34,357 nucleotides of DNA from an uncultured Desulfovibrio sp. Lineage in GTDB: Bacteria > Desulfobacterota > Desulfovibrionia > Desulfovibrionales > Desulfovibrionaceae. Shown here piece after piece: positions 14,453-23,269 of this stretch (positions within the stretch are counted from its first letter, which is position 1; the number at the start of each line of letters is the position of its first letter). The position numbers and the translations under genes are program-made. Under the pieces are notes generated by a model. The model did no database searches and had not been told where the DNA came from. It saw only the letters and a list, made by a program, of their open reading frames with translations. The stretch is taken from positions 1 through 34,357 of the forward strand of contig NZ_CALUWS010000030.1 in assembly GCF_944324525.1 (NCBI RefSeq). Direction: 5' to 3'.

Positions 14453-16993
14453 ATGATGTCATTGCTTTACGAGATATTCATCCTCCCCATCGAGATCATC
14501 TATCGTGCCATCTATCTTGGCAGCGTGCAGCTCACCGGCAATTACGGCTTGAGCATACTGGTGCTGTCGGCCGTGAGCGCCGTGGCCTTCATCCCGCTGG
14601 GACGGCTGGCCGTGGGCATGCAGGCCGGAGAAAAGAAGGTGCAGCAGATCATGGCTCCCCAGCTCGCCCGCATCCGCAGCGAGTCCAAGGGGGCCGAGCG
14701 CCAGCGCCGCATCAACCGCCTGTACCGCCGCTATGCCTATCATCCGCTGCTGGCCATCCGTTCGGCCTTCGGCGTGGCCCTGCAGATCCCCTTTCTGACG
14801 GGCGCGTATTACATGATCCTGAGCCTCGACCAGCTGCGGGGACAGTCCTTCCTCTGCATCGCCGACCTCTCGCAGCCGGACGGTCTGCTCTGGGGCGTGA
14901 ACTTCCTGCCCATCCTCATGACCGTAGTCAACATCACGGCCACCTTCACCACGCCGGGCCTGAGCCGCAAGGACAGGATACAGGCCGTGATCATCGCCTT
15001 TTTCTTCCTGTTGCTGCTCTACGGCGCGGCCTCGGCCCTGCTCATCTTCTGGACCATGAACAACGTCTTTTTCCTGCTCCAGAACCTGCGCCTGCCGGTG
15101 AAGCTTCCGCGTTTCCGCAGGCCCGCCTTCGCTCAGGGCGCCATGAGCACGGCCGCGACCTCGCTGCTGCGCAGCGTCTACAGCCTGTCCTGCGCCGGGC
15201 TGGCCGCGCTGCTCTTCCTCTATGTGCCGTTCCAGACGTACGCTTCGGATCCGGCCTTCTTCGCCAGCGGGCCGCTGGACGTGCTGCTGGACATGGTGCG
15301 CTATCTGTCGCTGACCTTCTTCATCGTCTTCGTGCTCTGGCTGTGGTTCCCCGCCCGGGGCAAGGCCATCCCGGCCTTTGTGGCCTTCTGGGCCCTGTGT
15401 CTGGCCTTTGTGAACGTCTTCGTGCTGCCCGGCGACTTTGGCGCGCTGGACGGCACCCGCTTCCTGGACGAGGCCCGTATAGGCCGGCCCATGCGCCTCT
15501 TTGCCGATGCCCTGCTGCCCGTGCTCGTGGCGCTGGCGGCGGCAGCGGTCGCCTTTGCGCCGGCGCGGGTGCGCCGGGCGCTGCCGGGCGTGCTGTCCAT
15601 CGCGCTCTTTTCCCTGCTGGTGCTGGCGGGCTATTCGGGCATCTCCTCGCTGGGCGCGGTGGAGGAAGATACGGCCTTCACGCCGCCGCCCTACACGCAG
15701 GCCATGCAGTCCTATTCCCGCAAGGGAGAAAACGTCATCGTGGTCATCCTGGACATGTTCACCGGCGGCCACATCGAGAAGATGTTGGACGATCCGTGGT
15801 TCGATGACTTCCGGGCCGATATGGACGGTTTCGTCTGGTATCCCGACACGGTGTCCATGGCGGACGCCACCATATTGAGCCTGCCCAGCATCTACGGCGG
15901 CCACGGCTACAGCCCGGCAGCCACCAACGGGCGGCGCTCCCTGACGCTGGAGGAGACCGTCAACAAGGCCTTTGCCCTCATGCCGCGCAACTTCGCGGCC
16001 CATGACTACGACGTGTCCGTCATCAACGGCCTGGAATACTTCAATGAGGAGCTCTATGCCCGGCACGGCGGCAAGGCGGACAACATCCTCACCGTGCCGC
16101 GCGTGCGCCGGACCTTCCTGCGCAAGTATTATGACGACGTGGGCCTGCGCGACTTCAGCAGCTTTTTCGCCATACTGGGGCTCTTCCAGGCCTCGCCGGA
16201 CATGCTCAAGCAGAAGCTCTACGATGACGGCAACTGGAAGAACGCCGGGGACGGCATCCTGGCCGCCAGCATGGACTTTTACAAGGAAGAGGACGCCTAT
16301 TTCCGCTATGTGTTCACGTCCGGCATCACGGCGGACGCGCCGCGCAGCACGGCCAAGATCTTCTATACCATGCTCTCGCATTATATGTGGCACTACGCGC
16401 CGGATCTCGTGGACGGCGCGCCGCGCATCGTGGCCGATCCCTGCCCGGAGACGGAAGGGCAGCTCATCCACAAGGGCGGCGTTCTGCCGGAGCACTACTA
16501 CGCCGAGCGCCACCTCATGCGGTATCTCATGATCTTCTTCAAGCAGCTCAAGGAGGCGGGCGTCTACGACAATTCGCGCATCATCCTCGTCTCCGACCAC
16601 GGCGAGCGGGACAGCCAGATGGTGGCCCGCGCCTACAACGACGGCAAGGAATTCGCCGACGGCGTCCCCTACGGCAGCGGACGCTACGCCCCCGGCCGGC
16701 CTCACGCCCTGCTCATGGTCAAGGAGCCGGGACAGCGCGGGCCGCTGCGCATCAACGAGGCCTTCATGTCCAGCGCCGACGTGCCGCTGCTGGCCCTCAA
16801 GGGCATCGGCCAATGCGACGAGTTCACCCTGTACGACCCGGCCCGCGTGCCGGCGCCGCGCGTGCTGACCCACGCCCGCGGCGGCGCGCGCTGGAGCGAA
16901 CACAAGCGGAAAGCCTATATCTACGAACAGCACCGGCTGGAAGGGACCCTCTTCGACCCGGCCCGCAATACGCTGGAAGGGAACTACGATTAG
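14453..16993 (+). CDS. YidC/Oxa1-like domain fused to a membrane sulfatase-fold phosphotransferase
   Basis: An 846-residue membrane protein. Residues 1-215 look like YidC/Oxa1: the first helix pair, a basic cytosolic hairpin (KKVQQIMAPQLARIR, RRINRLYRRYAYHPL) and ALQIPFLTGAYYMI, then three more helices. R51 after the first conserved helix is where YidC has its groove arginine. Residues about 240-400 hold five further helices, as in LtaS/OpgB. Residues about 425-846 are an alkaline-phosphatase-superfamily domain with D434, candidate nucleophile T473 in DATILSLPSI, and D715-H716 in SDHGERD. Such domains transfer phosphoglycerol or phosphoethanolamine from phospholipids, or hydrolyse sulfate esters. 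I know of no common family with this fusion. The ATG at 14453 is preceded by GGAG at 11 bases; the ATG at 14456 is equally possible. No frameshift joins the parts. Confidence 0.8.
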   Translation: MMSLLYEIFILPIEIIYRAIYLGSVQLTGNYGLSILVLSAVSAVAFIPLGRLAVGMQAGEKKVQQIMAPQLARIRSESKGAERQRRINRLYRRYAYHPLLAIRSAFGVALQIPFLTGAYYMILSLDQLRGQSFLCIADLSQPDGLLWGVNFLPILMTVVNITATFTTPGLSRKDRIQAVIIAFFFLLLLYGAASALLIFWTMNNVFFLLQNLRLPVKLPRFRRPAFAQGAMSTAATSLLRSVYSLSCAGLAALLFLYVPFQTYASDPAFFASGPLDVLLDMVRYLSLTFFIVFVLWLWFPARGKAIPAFVAFWALCLAFVNVFVLPGDFGALDGTRFLDEARIGRPMRLFADALLPVLVALAAAAVAFAPARVRRALPGVLSIALFSLLVLAGYSGISSLGAVEEDTAFTPPPYTQAMQSYSRKGENVIVVILDMFTGGHIEKMLDDPWFDDFRADMDGFVWYPDTVSMADATILSLPSIYGGHGYSPAATNGRRSLTLEETVNKAFALMPRNFAAHDYDVSVINGLEYFNEELYARHGGKADNILTVPRVRRTFLRKYYDDVGLRDFSSFFAILGLFQASPDMLKQKLYDDGNWKNAGDGILAASMDFYKEEDAYFRYVFTSGITADAPRSTAKIFYTMLSHYMWHYAPDLVDGAPRIVADPCPETEGQLIHKGGVLPEHYYAERHLMRYLMIFFKQLKEAGVYDNSRIILVSDHGERDSQMVARAYNDGKEFADGVPYGSGRYAPGRPHALLMVKEPGQRGPLRINEAFMSSADVPLLALKGIGQCDEFTLYDPARVPAPRVLTHARGGARWSEHKRKAYIYEQHRLEGTLFDPARNTLEGNYD

Positions 16994-17008
16994 GCGGACG
17001 GGCGAAGG

Positions 17009-17070
17009 TTTTTGGGGGGGAGGGGAACCCCCTCGCCTAGCGCGGAAGGGGGGGGCCTCCCCCCAAAAAA
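17009..17070. terminator. G/C-run hairpin flanked by T and A runs
   Basis: TTTTTGGGGGGGAGG pairs imperfectly with the arm ending CCTCCCCCCAAAAAA. It follows the YidC-sulfatase stop by 16 bases and separates it from the DMT transporter gene. It belongs to the same hairpin type as repeat family A but lacks the tail. Confidence 0.55.
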
Positions 17071-17148
17071 GACTGGAAAATGGTATACATGGCCTCGTGC
17101 CGCGCGGTGCGGGCGGGGCGTCCACCGACATCGACAAGGAAAAACGAC

Positions 17149-18264
17149 ATGGACACACAGACAACCCGGATGGCGGGCATCCCCAGTCCGGCAGCGGCGG
17201 CGGCCCGGGACATCCTTTTTCGCCGTTATCGCACCTACGGCATTGCGGTGGCCGTGCTTTCCGGCATGTCCTACGGCCTGTATTCGGCCTTCATGGCGCT
17301 GGGCATGAGCCTTGGCGTCTGGGACGGCTGGTACGAGAAAGGATCTGGCTTGTCCGCGGTGGCCACACTCTTTCTGCTCAGTGCGTTGGGCGCGGCGGTG
17401 ACGGACAGTTTCAGCGCGCTCTGGTCGCTGCTGCTTGCCGCGCTCAAGGGCAAGCTCGGCGACGTGCCCCGTAGCTGGCGCACGCGCCCCGGCGTCATCA
17501 TGACGGCGGCGGCCTTCATCGGTGGGCCGCTGGCCAGCACCTGTTATGTGCTGGGTCTGCAGAACGCCGGTTCGATGGTGGTGCCGTTGAGCGCCCTGTG
17601 TCCGGCCATCGGGGCCATTCTCGGACGAGTAGTCTTCAAGCAGACGCTCAACGTGCGGATCATGACGGGCATCCTCATCTGCTTTGCCGCCAGCTTCATG
17701 ATCGGCAGCACGGGGCTGACGGATGACGCGCCCGCCAATCTTTATCTGGGGCTGGCCTTCGGCCTGCTGGCCGCGTTGGGCTGGGGCGTCGAGGGCTGCG
17801 TCTGCGGCTACGGCACGGCGCTCATCGACCCGGAAGTGGGCATCACCATCCGGCAGCTCACGTCCGGCCTGTCCAATCTTTTCCTGCTGGTGCCGCTGTT
17901 CGGCTGGCTCGGCGGCGCGGATGCGGCGGGCATGGCCGTTGCCGCCTTCACGGATCCCCAATCGGTGGGCTGGTTCGTGGTGGCCGGCTTCTGCGCCTAT
18001 TTTGCCTTCATGCTCTGGTATCAGGGCAACGCCATGTGCGGCGCGGCCCTGGGCATGGCCTGCAACGGGGCCTTCTCCTTCTGGGGGCCGTTCTTCATCT
18101 GGCTGGTGCTCGGGGTCTACTACGGCATGGAGGACAAGAACATGCCGCCCATAGCCTGGCTGGCCTCGCTGGTCATGATCTGCGGCATTTTCCTCATCGC
18201 CGTCAATCCGTTGGATCTGTTCCGCCGCGGGTATCAAGGGAGGAAAGACCGTGAAGCCGCTTAA
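17149..18264 (+). CDS. DMT/EamA-type transporter, possible choline importer (LicB-like)
   Basis: A 371-residue protein with about ten hydrophobic helices, in two halves of five as in the drug/metabolite transporter superfamily. Glycine-rich helices such as VAVLSGMSYGLYSAFMALG, AAAFIGGPLASTCYVLGLQ and GAALGMACNGAFSFWGPFF, and MVVPLSALCPAIGAILGRVV, fit EamA-type carriers. LicB choline permeases belong to this superfamily, and the position behind LicC-LicA makes choline import the best guess, but nothing in the sequence fixes the substrate. The ATG at 17149 has AAGGA eight bases upstream; the frame is open to 17080 without support. It overlaps the next gene by 14 bases. Confidence 0.75.
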   Translation: MDTQTTRMAGIPSPAAAAARDILFRRYRTYGIAVAVLSGMSYGLYSAFMALGMSLGVWDGWYEKGSGLSAVATLFLLSALGAAVTDSFSALWSLLLAALKGKLGDVPRSWRTRPGVIMTAAAFIGGPLASTCYVLGLQNAGSMVVPLSALCPAIGAILGRVVFKQTLNVRIMTGILICFAASFMIGSTGLTDDAPANLYLGLAFGLLAALGWGVEGCVCGYGTALIDPEVGITIRQLTSGLSNLFLLVPLFGWLGGADAAGMAVAAFTDPQSVGWFVVAGFCAYFAFMLWYQGNAMCGAALGMACNGAFSFWGPFFIWLVLGVYYGMEDKNMPPIAWLASLVMICGIFLIAVNPLDLFRRGYQGRKDREAA

Positions 18265-18532
18265 TTTTGCCATTCTCGATTACATGACCACGGTCCCCGA
18301 AGCCTGCGCCGAGGATGTGGTGGAGGCGCTTGCCGGGACGTACGGGACGTTCCGCGCCCTGACCGTGGAGTCCGTCCGCACGGCGCTGCTCACGGCCGCG
18401 GTCAACGGTCTTTTGGAAGAGAGCCGCTGCGAGCTGGATGATGGTCACAGACTTCGGCTGTATTTCCGGGCGCATCCCGAGGGAGCGGCCACCATCATCA
18501 AGTATACCGGCGGCCCGCAGGCCCGTTCCTGA
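18251..18532 (+). CDS. Small protein of unknown function
   Basis: A 93-residue protein that I do not recognise. It starts with GTG preceded by GGGAGGAAAGACC, a strong Shine-Dalgarno, and overlaps the end of the transporter gene, so it is almost certainly translated. The predicted pattern of short helices (FAILDYMTTVPEACAEDVV, VESVRTALLTAAVNGLL) followed by two strands is reminiscent of a small winged-helix domain, but no DNA-binding residues stand out. No signal peptide or membrane helix is visible. It sits between a transporter and a periplasmic nucleotidase, 12 bases before the latter. Confidence 0.65.
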   Translation: MKPLNFAILDYMTTVPEACAEDVVEALAGTYGTFRALTVESVRTALLTAAVNGLLEESRCELDDGHRLRLYFRAHPEGAATIIKYTGGPQARS

Positions 18533-18544
18533 GCCGGAGATGCC

Positions 18545-20182
18545 ATGCGAAACGGGCGAAGGCGCGGAGCCTGCCTTTTGCGGCGCGGGGCGACTCTCGC
18601 GCTGTGGGCCCTGCTGGCGGCAGGCGGCGCGCAGGCGGGCGGGACGGAGGCGGCGCGGGGCGGGGAGCTGCGCCTCCTGCACACCAATGATACCCATGCC
18701 CATCTGGCCGGACTGGACGCCCAGGGGCAGGCCTGCTTTACGGACGAGGCCTGCCGGGGCGGCATGGGCCGCATCGCCGCCGCCATCGATGCCGCGCGGC
18801 GCGAAGGAGACAACGTGCTTGCGCTGGATGCGGGGGATCAATTTCAGGGCACGTTGTTCTACTCGGTGGAAAAATGGCCCGTGCTGGCCGAATATGCCCG
18901 CCGCATGCCTTATGATGCCATGACCCTGGGCAACCATGAATTTGACGAGGGCTGCGGCCCGCTCCGACGATTCCTTGACGCGCAGCCCATCCCCGTGGTG
19001 GCGGCCAATCTCGCGCCTGAGCGGGCTTGTCCCCTGTTCGGGAGCCGGATCAAGCCTTTTCTGGTACGGAATGTGCAAGGCGAAAAAGTCGGTATCGTCG
19101 GACTGGCCAATGACCGCGTGACGGCGCAGGCGCAGGCCTGCCCGCAGACGCGTTTCCTCGATGCGGCGGAAAGCCTGCGGCAGGCTGTGACGGCGCTGGA
19201 AGCGCAGGGGGTGCGCCGCATCGTGGCGCTGTCCCACCTGGGCCTGTCCGCCGACCGCACGCTAGCCCGTCAGGTGGACGGGGTGGACGTCATCGTGGGC
19301 GGCCATACGCACGCCTATCTTGGCCCCGGTGCGGCGGCAGGGCAGTATCCCCTTGTGGAACATTCGCCGTCCGGCCAGCCGGTGCTGGTGGTGACGGCTG
19401 CCTGGGGAACGCGATATGTCGGGGATCTTGTCGTGAGTTTTGATGCGCGGGGCATCCCCGTGCAATGGCGGGGCGAGGCGCGCGAGTTGCGGGCCGAGGC
19501 CCCCCGGCGAGAGGACATTTCCGCGCTGACGGCGCGGCACGCCGCCGAGCTTGAACGCTACCAGGCGCATAAGGTGGGCCGCCATGACGTGGAGGCTCCC
19601 GACGGCATGGAAGCCTGCCGCAGCGGAGAATGCTTCGGCGGCATGCTGCTGGCGGATGCCTTCCTGGCCTATGCGCGTCCGCAGGGCGCGGAGGTGGCGC
19701 TGCTCAACGGCGGCAGCATCCGTGCGGCCATCCCGCCCGGCGAGGTGGACAGGGGCCGGCTGCTGGCGGCCATCCCCTTCGGCAATGTCGTGGTGTTGCG
19801 CGAATATACGGGCAACCAGCTCCTTCAGGCGCTGGAGCACGGCGTGGCCGGGGAGGGCGGCAAAGGGCCCGCCCTCCTGCAGGTGGCGGGCTTGCGTTAT
19901 ACTGTGGATGCCGTACGTCCGGCCGGCAGCCGCATCGTGTCCGCGGACATGGTCTCGGCTGAGGGCAGGGCGACGCCGCTGGAGACGGAAAGACGCTACC
20001 GCGTGGCGCTGCCTGCCTATCTGGCGCGTGGCGGCGACGGCTACGGCATGCTGCGGGACGGCAGGGAACTCCCTCTGGAGCCCATGAAGGACGTGGATGT
20101 GGCGGAAGCCTATCTTGAAGCGCAATCTCCGCTGACGCGGATGCGCAGGGGCCGGATCTGCCGGACAGAGGAGAGCAGGTAG
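18545..20182 (+). CDS. UshA-like periplasmic 5'-nucleotidase / nucleotide pyrophosphatase
   Basis: A 545-residue secreted metallophosphoesterase. A signal peptide (basic start, then LALWALLAAGGAQA) is followed by the family signature LLHTNDTHAHL (about 40-50), ALDAGDQFQG, TLGNHEFDEG and VGGHTHAYLG, which carry the two-metal site. The C-terminal 5'-nucleotidase domain has the expected NGGSIRA and LPAYLARGGDGYG segments that bind the nucleotide. Such enzymes hydrolyse nucleotides or UDP-sugars, and UshA has been reported to cleave CDP-alcohols, a possible link to the upstream CDP-choline genes. It follows the small protein by 12 bases, with GGAG upstream of the ATG. No terminator until 20388. 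Confidence 0.9.
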   Translation: MRNGRRRGACLLRRGATLALWALLAAGGAQAGGTEAARGGELRLLHTNDTHAHLAGLDAQGQACFTDEACRGGMGRIAAAIDAARREGDNVLALDAGDQFQGTLFYSVEKWPVLAEYARRMPYDAMTLGNHEFDEGCGPLRRFLDAQPIPVVAANLAPERACPLFGSRIKPFLVRNVQGEKVGIVGLANDRVTAQAQACPQTRFLDAAESLRQAVTALEAQGVRRIVALSHLGLSADRTLARQVDGVDVIVGGHTHAYLGPGAAAGQYPLVEHSPSGQPVLVVTAAWGTRYVGDLVVSFDARGIPVQWRGEARELRAEAPRREDISALTARHAAELERYQAHKVGRHDVEAPDGMEACRSGECFGGMLLADAFLAYARPQGAEVALLNGGSIRAAIPPGEVDRGRLLAAIPFGNVVVLREYTGNQLLQALEHGVAGEGGKGPALLQVAGLRYTVDAVRPAGSRIVSADMVSAEGRATPLETERRYRVALPAYLARGGDGYGMLRDGRELPLEPMKDVDVAEAYLEAQSPLTRMRRGRICRTEESR

Positions 20183-20277
20183 CCCGGCATATCTCCTGGT
20201 GCCCCTCTCACCGTCGTCGTGGCATGCGGCGTGCGCGGGGGAAACAGCGGACGAAATACGTGACAGCAAAAAAAGGC

Positions 20278-20306
20278 TTGCCTTTTAGCCTGATTTAACA
20301 TATTGA
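20278..20306 (+). promoter_or_regulatory. Promoter-like TTGCCT-N17-TATTGA
   Basis: TTGCCT (20278-20283) and TATTGA (20301-20306) separated by 17 bases, in a local AT-rich patch 95 bases after the 5'-nucleotidase stop. With the hairpin and T-run ending at 20457 it would give a transcript of about 145 bases. Confidence 0.35.
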
Positions 20307-20312
20307 ATTCGT

Positions 20313-20460
20313 GCCTGTTTTTATCAGGATGCCGTGTAGGGCACATCCGCCCAGTTACATTGCAGAGACCGGGCCACAAGCCCGTTCAAAAATTGCCGGA
20401 AGCGGAGTAGTGTTATCCCGGGGGGGAAGATACGCTGCTCTGCTTCCGGCATTTTTGCGT
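20313..20460 (+). ncRNA. Candidate small RNA of about 145 nt
   Basis: The stretch starts after a plausible promoter, contains a small hairpin CGGGC-loop-GCCCG (20369-20383) and ends in a long hairpin with a U-tract. It codes for nothing convincing. I cannot match it to 6S, SRP, tmRNA or RNase P RNA. It could equally be the 3' leader/terminator of the 5'-nucleotidase transcript. Confidence 0.3.
20388..20457. terminator. Long bidirectional intrinsic terminator
   Basis: AAAAATTGCCGGAAGCGGAG pairs with CTCTGCTTCCGGCATTTTT over about 20 positions with one G-U pair. Inner positions extend the stem further. A and T runs on the two sides make it work in either direction. Confidence 0.7.
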
Positions 20461-20493
20461 TGGCGGAGCGGTTGCGGGAGCAGGCATGACTTT

Positions 20494-20580
20494 TAGAGCG
20501 TTTTGTCTTTGAAAAAAGGCAAAACGCGAGGCCGTATGGTTTGGAACGCGAAGCGTTTCAAACGGAAAATGCGTTCTGGC
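20494..20580 (+). repeat. Hairpin repeat family C, second copy
   Basis: GCGTTTTGTCTTT and AAAGGCAAAACGC form a 13-bp stem (20494-20506 and 20511-20523) around GAAA, followed by GAGGCCGTATGGTTTGGAAC and a GCG-TTTCAAAC element as at 1331-1364. The remaining 20581-20780 holds no gene I can support. Confidence 0.6.
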
Positions 20581-20780
20581 GGATCGCCGGACGGGGCCTG
20601 CCTGCCGCGGCGCGTCCGGCCAGTGACGGCCATGCAGTCAGGCAGGCGGCAGGGGCGTGCGCGTACGTCTCCGCCTTCTTGTGAGATCCCGGGCATAAGG
20701 GATATCCGGCAGCCCCGGCGGGGGCGACGGGCCGCACACGGCGCACAAGCTGCGGGTCCCGGCGGGTATATGGGTCTTTC

Positions 20781-20809
20781 TTTACTTTTATCGGGGCAGT
20801 GCCTATACT
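20781..20809 (+). promoter_or_regulatory. Promoter of dapF-dapL
   Basis: TTTACT (20781-20786), a 17-base spacer and TATACT (20804-20809), in an AT-rich patch 68 bases before the dapF start. Confidence 0.6.
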
Positions 20810-20876
20810 CTTTTATATCTGGAAGAGTCGAACGCCGTATGACGGCAGGGGTCGCAAGCTGTCAAAGGAAGAGTGA

Positions 20877-21731
20877 ATGAACGCCATCAAGTTTACCAAG
20901 ATGCAGGGGCTGGGCAACGATTATGTGTACATCAACGGGTTTGCGTCCCATGTGACCGATCCCGGCGCATTGTCCAAACGGGTGAGCGACCGGCATTTCG
21001 GCATCGGTTCGGACGGGCTGGTGCTCATCCTGCCCTCCAACAAGGCCGACGTGCGCATGCGCATGTTCAATCCTGACGGGAGCGAAGCGGAGATGTGCGG
21101 CAACGCCATCCGCTGCGTGGGCAAGTTCGTTTATGACAACGGTTTGTGCACCAAGGAGACCCTCCAGGTGGAAACGGCGGCCGGCATCCGCATCGTGCGT
21201 CTGCTCAAGGACGGCGGCAGCGTGACCGGGGCCACCGTGGACATGGGCGCGCCCGTTCTCGCGCCGGCGGACATCCCGGCCATCCTGCCCGACGGCGTGG
21301 ACAAGCCGCAGTTCGTGGACTGCCCGGTGACGGTGGACGGGACGGTCTACCGCACCACGGCCGTCTCCATGGGCAATCCGCACGCCGTCATTTTCCAGCA
21401 GGGCATCGACGAGCTGGATCTGCCCGTGATCGGCCCCAAATTCGAGCATCATCCGCTCTTTCCCCAGAGGACCAATACCGAATTCGTGGAAGTGCTCTCC
21501 ACCAGCCGCGTGCGTATGCGCGTATGGGAGCGCGGCACCGGCGAGACGCTGGCCTGCGGCACCGGCGCCTGCGCCGTGGCGGTCGCCTGCGTGCTCAATG
21601 AACTGACCGGACGCACCGTGGATGTGGAGCTGCGCGGCGGCCTGCTGCATATCGTCTGGGACAAGGCGGACAACCACGTCTACATGAGCGGCCCGGCCGC
21701 CACGGTCTTTTACGGCGAGCTGTCGGCGTAG
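20877..21731 (+). CDS. dapF: Diaminopimelate epimerase
   Basis: A 284-residue enzyme that interconverts LL- and meso-diaminopimelate with two active-site cysteines. The first lies in [11 protein letters not shown] (C74), the second in [14 protein letters not shown] (C227). The N-terminal [27 protein letters not shown] and the MGNPHAV segment are the conserved family landmarks, and length is standard. AGGAAG precedes the ATG at good spacing. It is followed by dapL after 11 bases, so the two last diaminopimelate-making steps of this lysine route are co-transcribed. The product feeds peptidoglycan and lysine. Confidence 0.97.
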   Translation: MNAIKFTKMQGLGNDYVYINGFASHVTDPGALSKRVSDRHFGIGSDGLVLILPSNKADVRMRMFNPDGSEAEMCGNAIRCVGKFVYDNGLCTKETLQVETAAGIRIVRLLKDGGSVTGATVDMGAPVLAPADIPAILPDGVDKPQFVDCPVTVDGTVYRTTAVSMGNPHAVIFQQGIDELDLPVIGPKFEHHPLFPQRTNTEFVEVLSTSRVRMRVWERGTGETLACGTGACAVAVACVLNELTGRTVDVELRGGLLHIVWDKADNHVYMSGPAATVFYGELSA

Positions 21732-21742
21732 GGGGGATGGAC

Positions 21743-22966
21743 ATGCTGCGCATCAATCCCAACTTCTGCCGTCTGGAAAGTCAGTACCTCTTTGCCGACA
21801 TCGCCCGCAAAGTCGCCGCCTTCCGTGAAGCGCATCCCGAACGGCGGGTCATCAGTCTCGGCATCGGCGACGTGAGCCGCCCCCTCATGCCCTCCGTCAT
21901 CACGGCCCTCCACAAGGCCGTGGATGAGATGGGCACGGCAGCGGGCTTCCACGGCTACGGGCCGGAACAGGGCTACGCCTTCCTGCGTGAGGCCATCGTG
22001 GCCCAGGACTACGCCGCGCGCGGCGTGAGCCTGCAGGCGGACGAGGTCTTCATCAGCGACGGGGCCAAGTGCGATCTGGGCAACTTTCAGGAACTCTTTG
22101 CCCAGGACTGCACGGTGGCGGTCATGGACCCGGTGTACCCGGTCTATGTGGACTCCAACGTCATGGCCGGCCGGGCAGGCGAGCTGACGGACAGGGGCTG
22201 GAACAGCCTCGTTTATCTGCCCTGCACGCGCGAAAATGATTTCGTGCCCGATTTTCCGGCCATACGGCCGGACATCATCTACCTGTGCTACCCCAACAAC
22301 CCCACCGGCACGGTGCTCCGTCGCGACGCCCTGGCCGCCTGGGTGGAGTACGCCCGCCGCGAGGGCTGCCTCATCCTCTACGATTCGGCCTATGAGGCCT
22401 TCATCCGCGAGGAGGACGTGCCCCACAGCATCTACGAGATCGACGGCGCGCAGGAAGTGGCCGTGGAATTCCGCAGTTACTCCAAGACCGCCGGCTTTAC
22501 CGGCTTGCGCTGCGCCTATACCGTCGTGCCCCACGCCGTGCGCATCTCCGACGGCAAGGGCGGCAAGGTCAGCCTCAATGCCTTCTGGAACCGCCGTCAG
22601 TGCACCAAGTACAACGGCTGCCCCTACATCGTGCAGCGCGCCGCCGAGGCCGTGCACAGCGAACAGGGCAGGCGGGAATCCCGCGAGATCATCGACGCCT
22701 ATCTGGCCAACGGCGCGCGCATCGCTGACGCTCTCCGCCGTATGGGGCTCGATGTCTACGGCGGCAAGAACGCCCCCTATCTCTGGGTGCGCGTGCCCGG
22801 CGACATGACCTCCTGGGGCTTTTTTGATCATCTGCTCCACAAGGCCGCCCTCGTCTGCACGCCCGGCGTGGGCTTCGGCCTGAGCGGCGAAGGCTACGCC
22901 CGCCTGACCGCTTTCGGTTCGCCGGACGATACCACCGAAGCCATCGAACGCCTCCAGGCCTTGTAA
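21743..22966 (+). CDS. dapL: LL-diaminopimelate aminotransferase
   Basis: A 407-residue PLP enzyme that makes LL-diaminopimelate from tetrahydrodipicolinate and glutamate in one step, bypassing the succinylase route. [13 protein letters not shown] and [11 protein letters not shown] near the N-terminus, [29 protein letters not shown] and the PLP lysine in [14 protein letters not shown] (K248) are characteristic of DapL. The ATG at 21737 is six bases earlier but sits directly on the GGGGGG Shine-Dalgarno, so I prefer 21743, which starts [17 protein letters not shown] as family members do. The gene directly follows dapF. Glutamate for the transamination could come from gdhA in the same window. 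Confidence 0.95.
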   Translation: MLRINPNFCRLESQYLFADIARKVAAFREAHPERRVISLGIGDVSRPLMPSVITALHKAVDEMGTAAGFHGYGPEQGYAFLREAIVAQDYAARGVSLQADEVFISDGAKCDLGNFQELFAQDCTVAVMDPVYPVYVDSNVMAGRAGELTDRGWNSLVYLPCTRENDFVPDFPAIRPDIIYLCYPNNPTGTVLRRDALAAWVEYARREGCLILYDSAYEAFIREEDVPHSIYEIDGAQEVAVEFRSYSKTAGFTGLRCAYTVVPHAVRISDGKGGKVSLNAFWNRRQCTKYNGCPYIVQRAAEAVHSEQGRRESREIIDAYLANGARIADALRRMGLDVYGGKNAPYLWVRVPGDMTSWGFFDHLLHKAALVCTPGVGFGLSGEGYARLTAFGSPDDTTEAIERLQAL

Positions 22967-23018
22967 AAAGAACTTCATGCGGGGGAAGATGTCCGCCGCT
23001 GTCGCCGCTGTCGATACC

Positions 23019-23131
23019 GATGCCCGTAACGCCCACGGCGTTGCGGGCATCGGGGTATCTGGGGGTGGGGGACCCCCTGGCGCTGCTGTCGATGCCTGTA
23101 AGGCTCCTTCGTCGCCTCACAGGCACGGCCC
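23019..23131 (+). repeat. Composite of repeats B and D after dapL
   Basis: A 15-pair stem GATGCCCGTAACGCC/GGCGTTGCGGGCATC (23019-23033, 23037-23051, one G-U) is followed by GGGGTATCTGGGGG as at 29473, then an inverted copy of the repeat D (23083-23131). The stem also makes a plausible dapL terminator. The next 130 bases to 23269 carry only the leader of the next gene. Confidence 0.65.
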
Positions 23132-23269
23132 TACCGGGCTGTCTTAAGGTAATCTTTTTTTCCGAATGGTCGAAAAGAGAGGCAGTATTGGACGAAGCGC
23201 CGTGCCGGAGAGCAGTCCCGGCAGGCGTATGCAGGTATCGCTCCTTATTTCCTCCCCAGGAGTCCACCG

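Noticed and set aside
14459-17164. Minus-strand open frame of 901 codons antisense to the YidC-sulfatase gene
   Set aside because: Composition is His/Gln/Gly/Arg-rich typical of a shadow in GC-rich DNA, and the plus strand has clear domains.
20394-20457. GCCGGAAGCGGAG as SRP RNA core motif
   Set aside because: Superficial likeness only; the conserved GGAAGCAGC loop and partner helix are absent and it pairs as a terminator.
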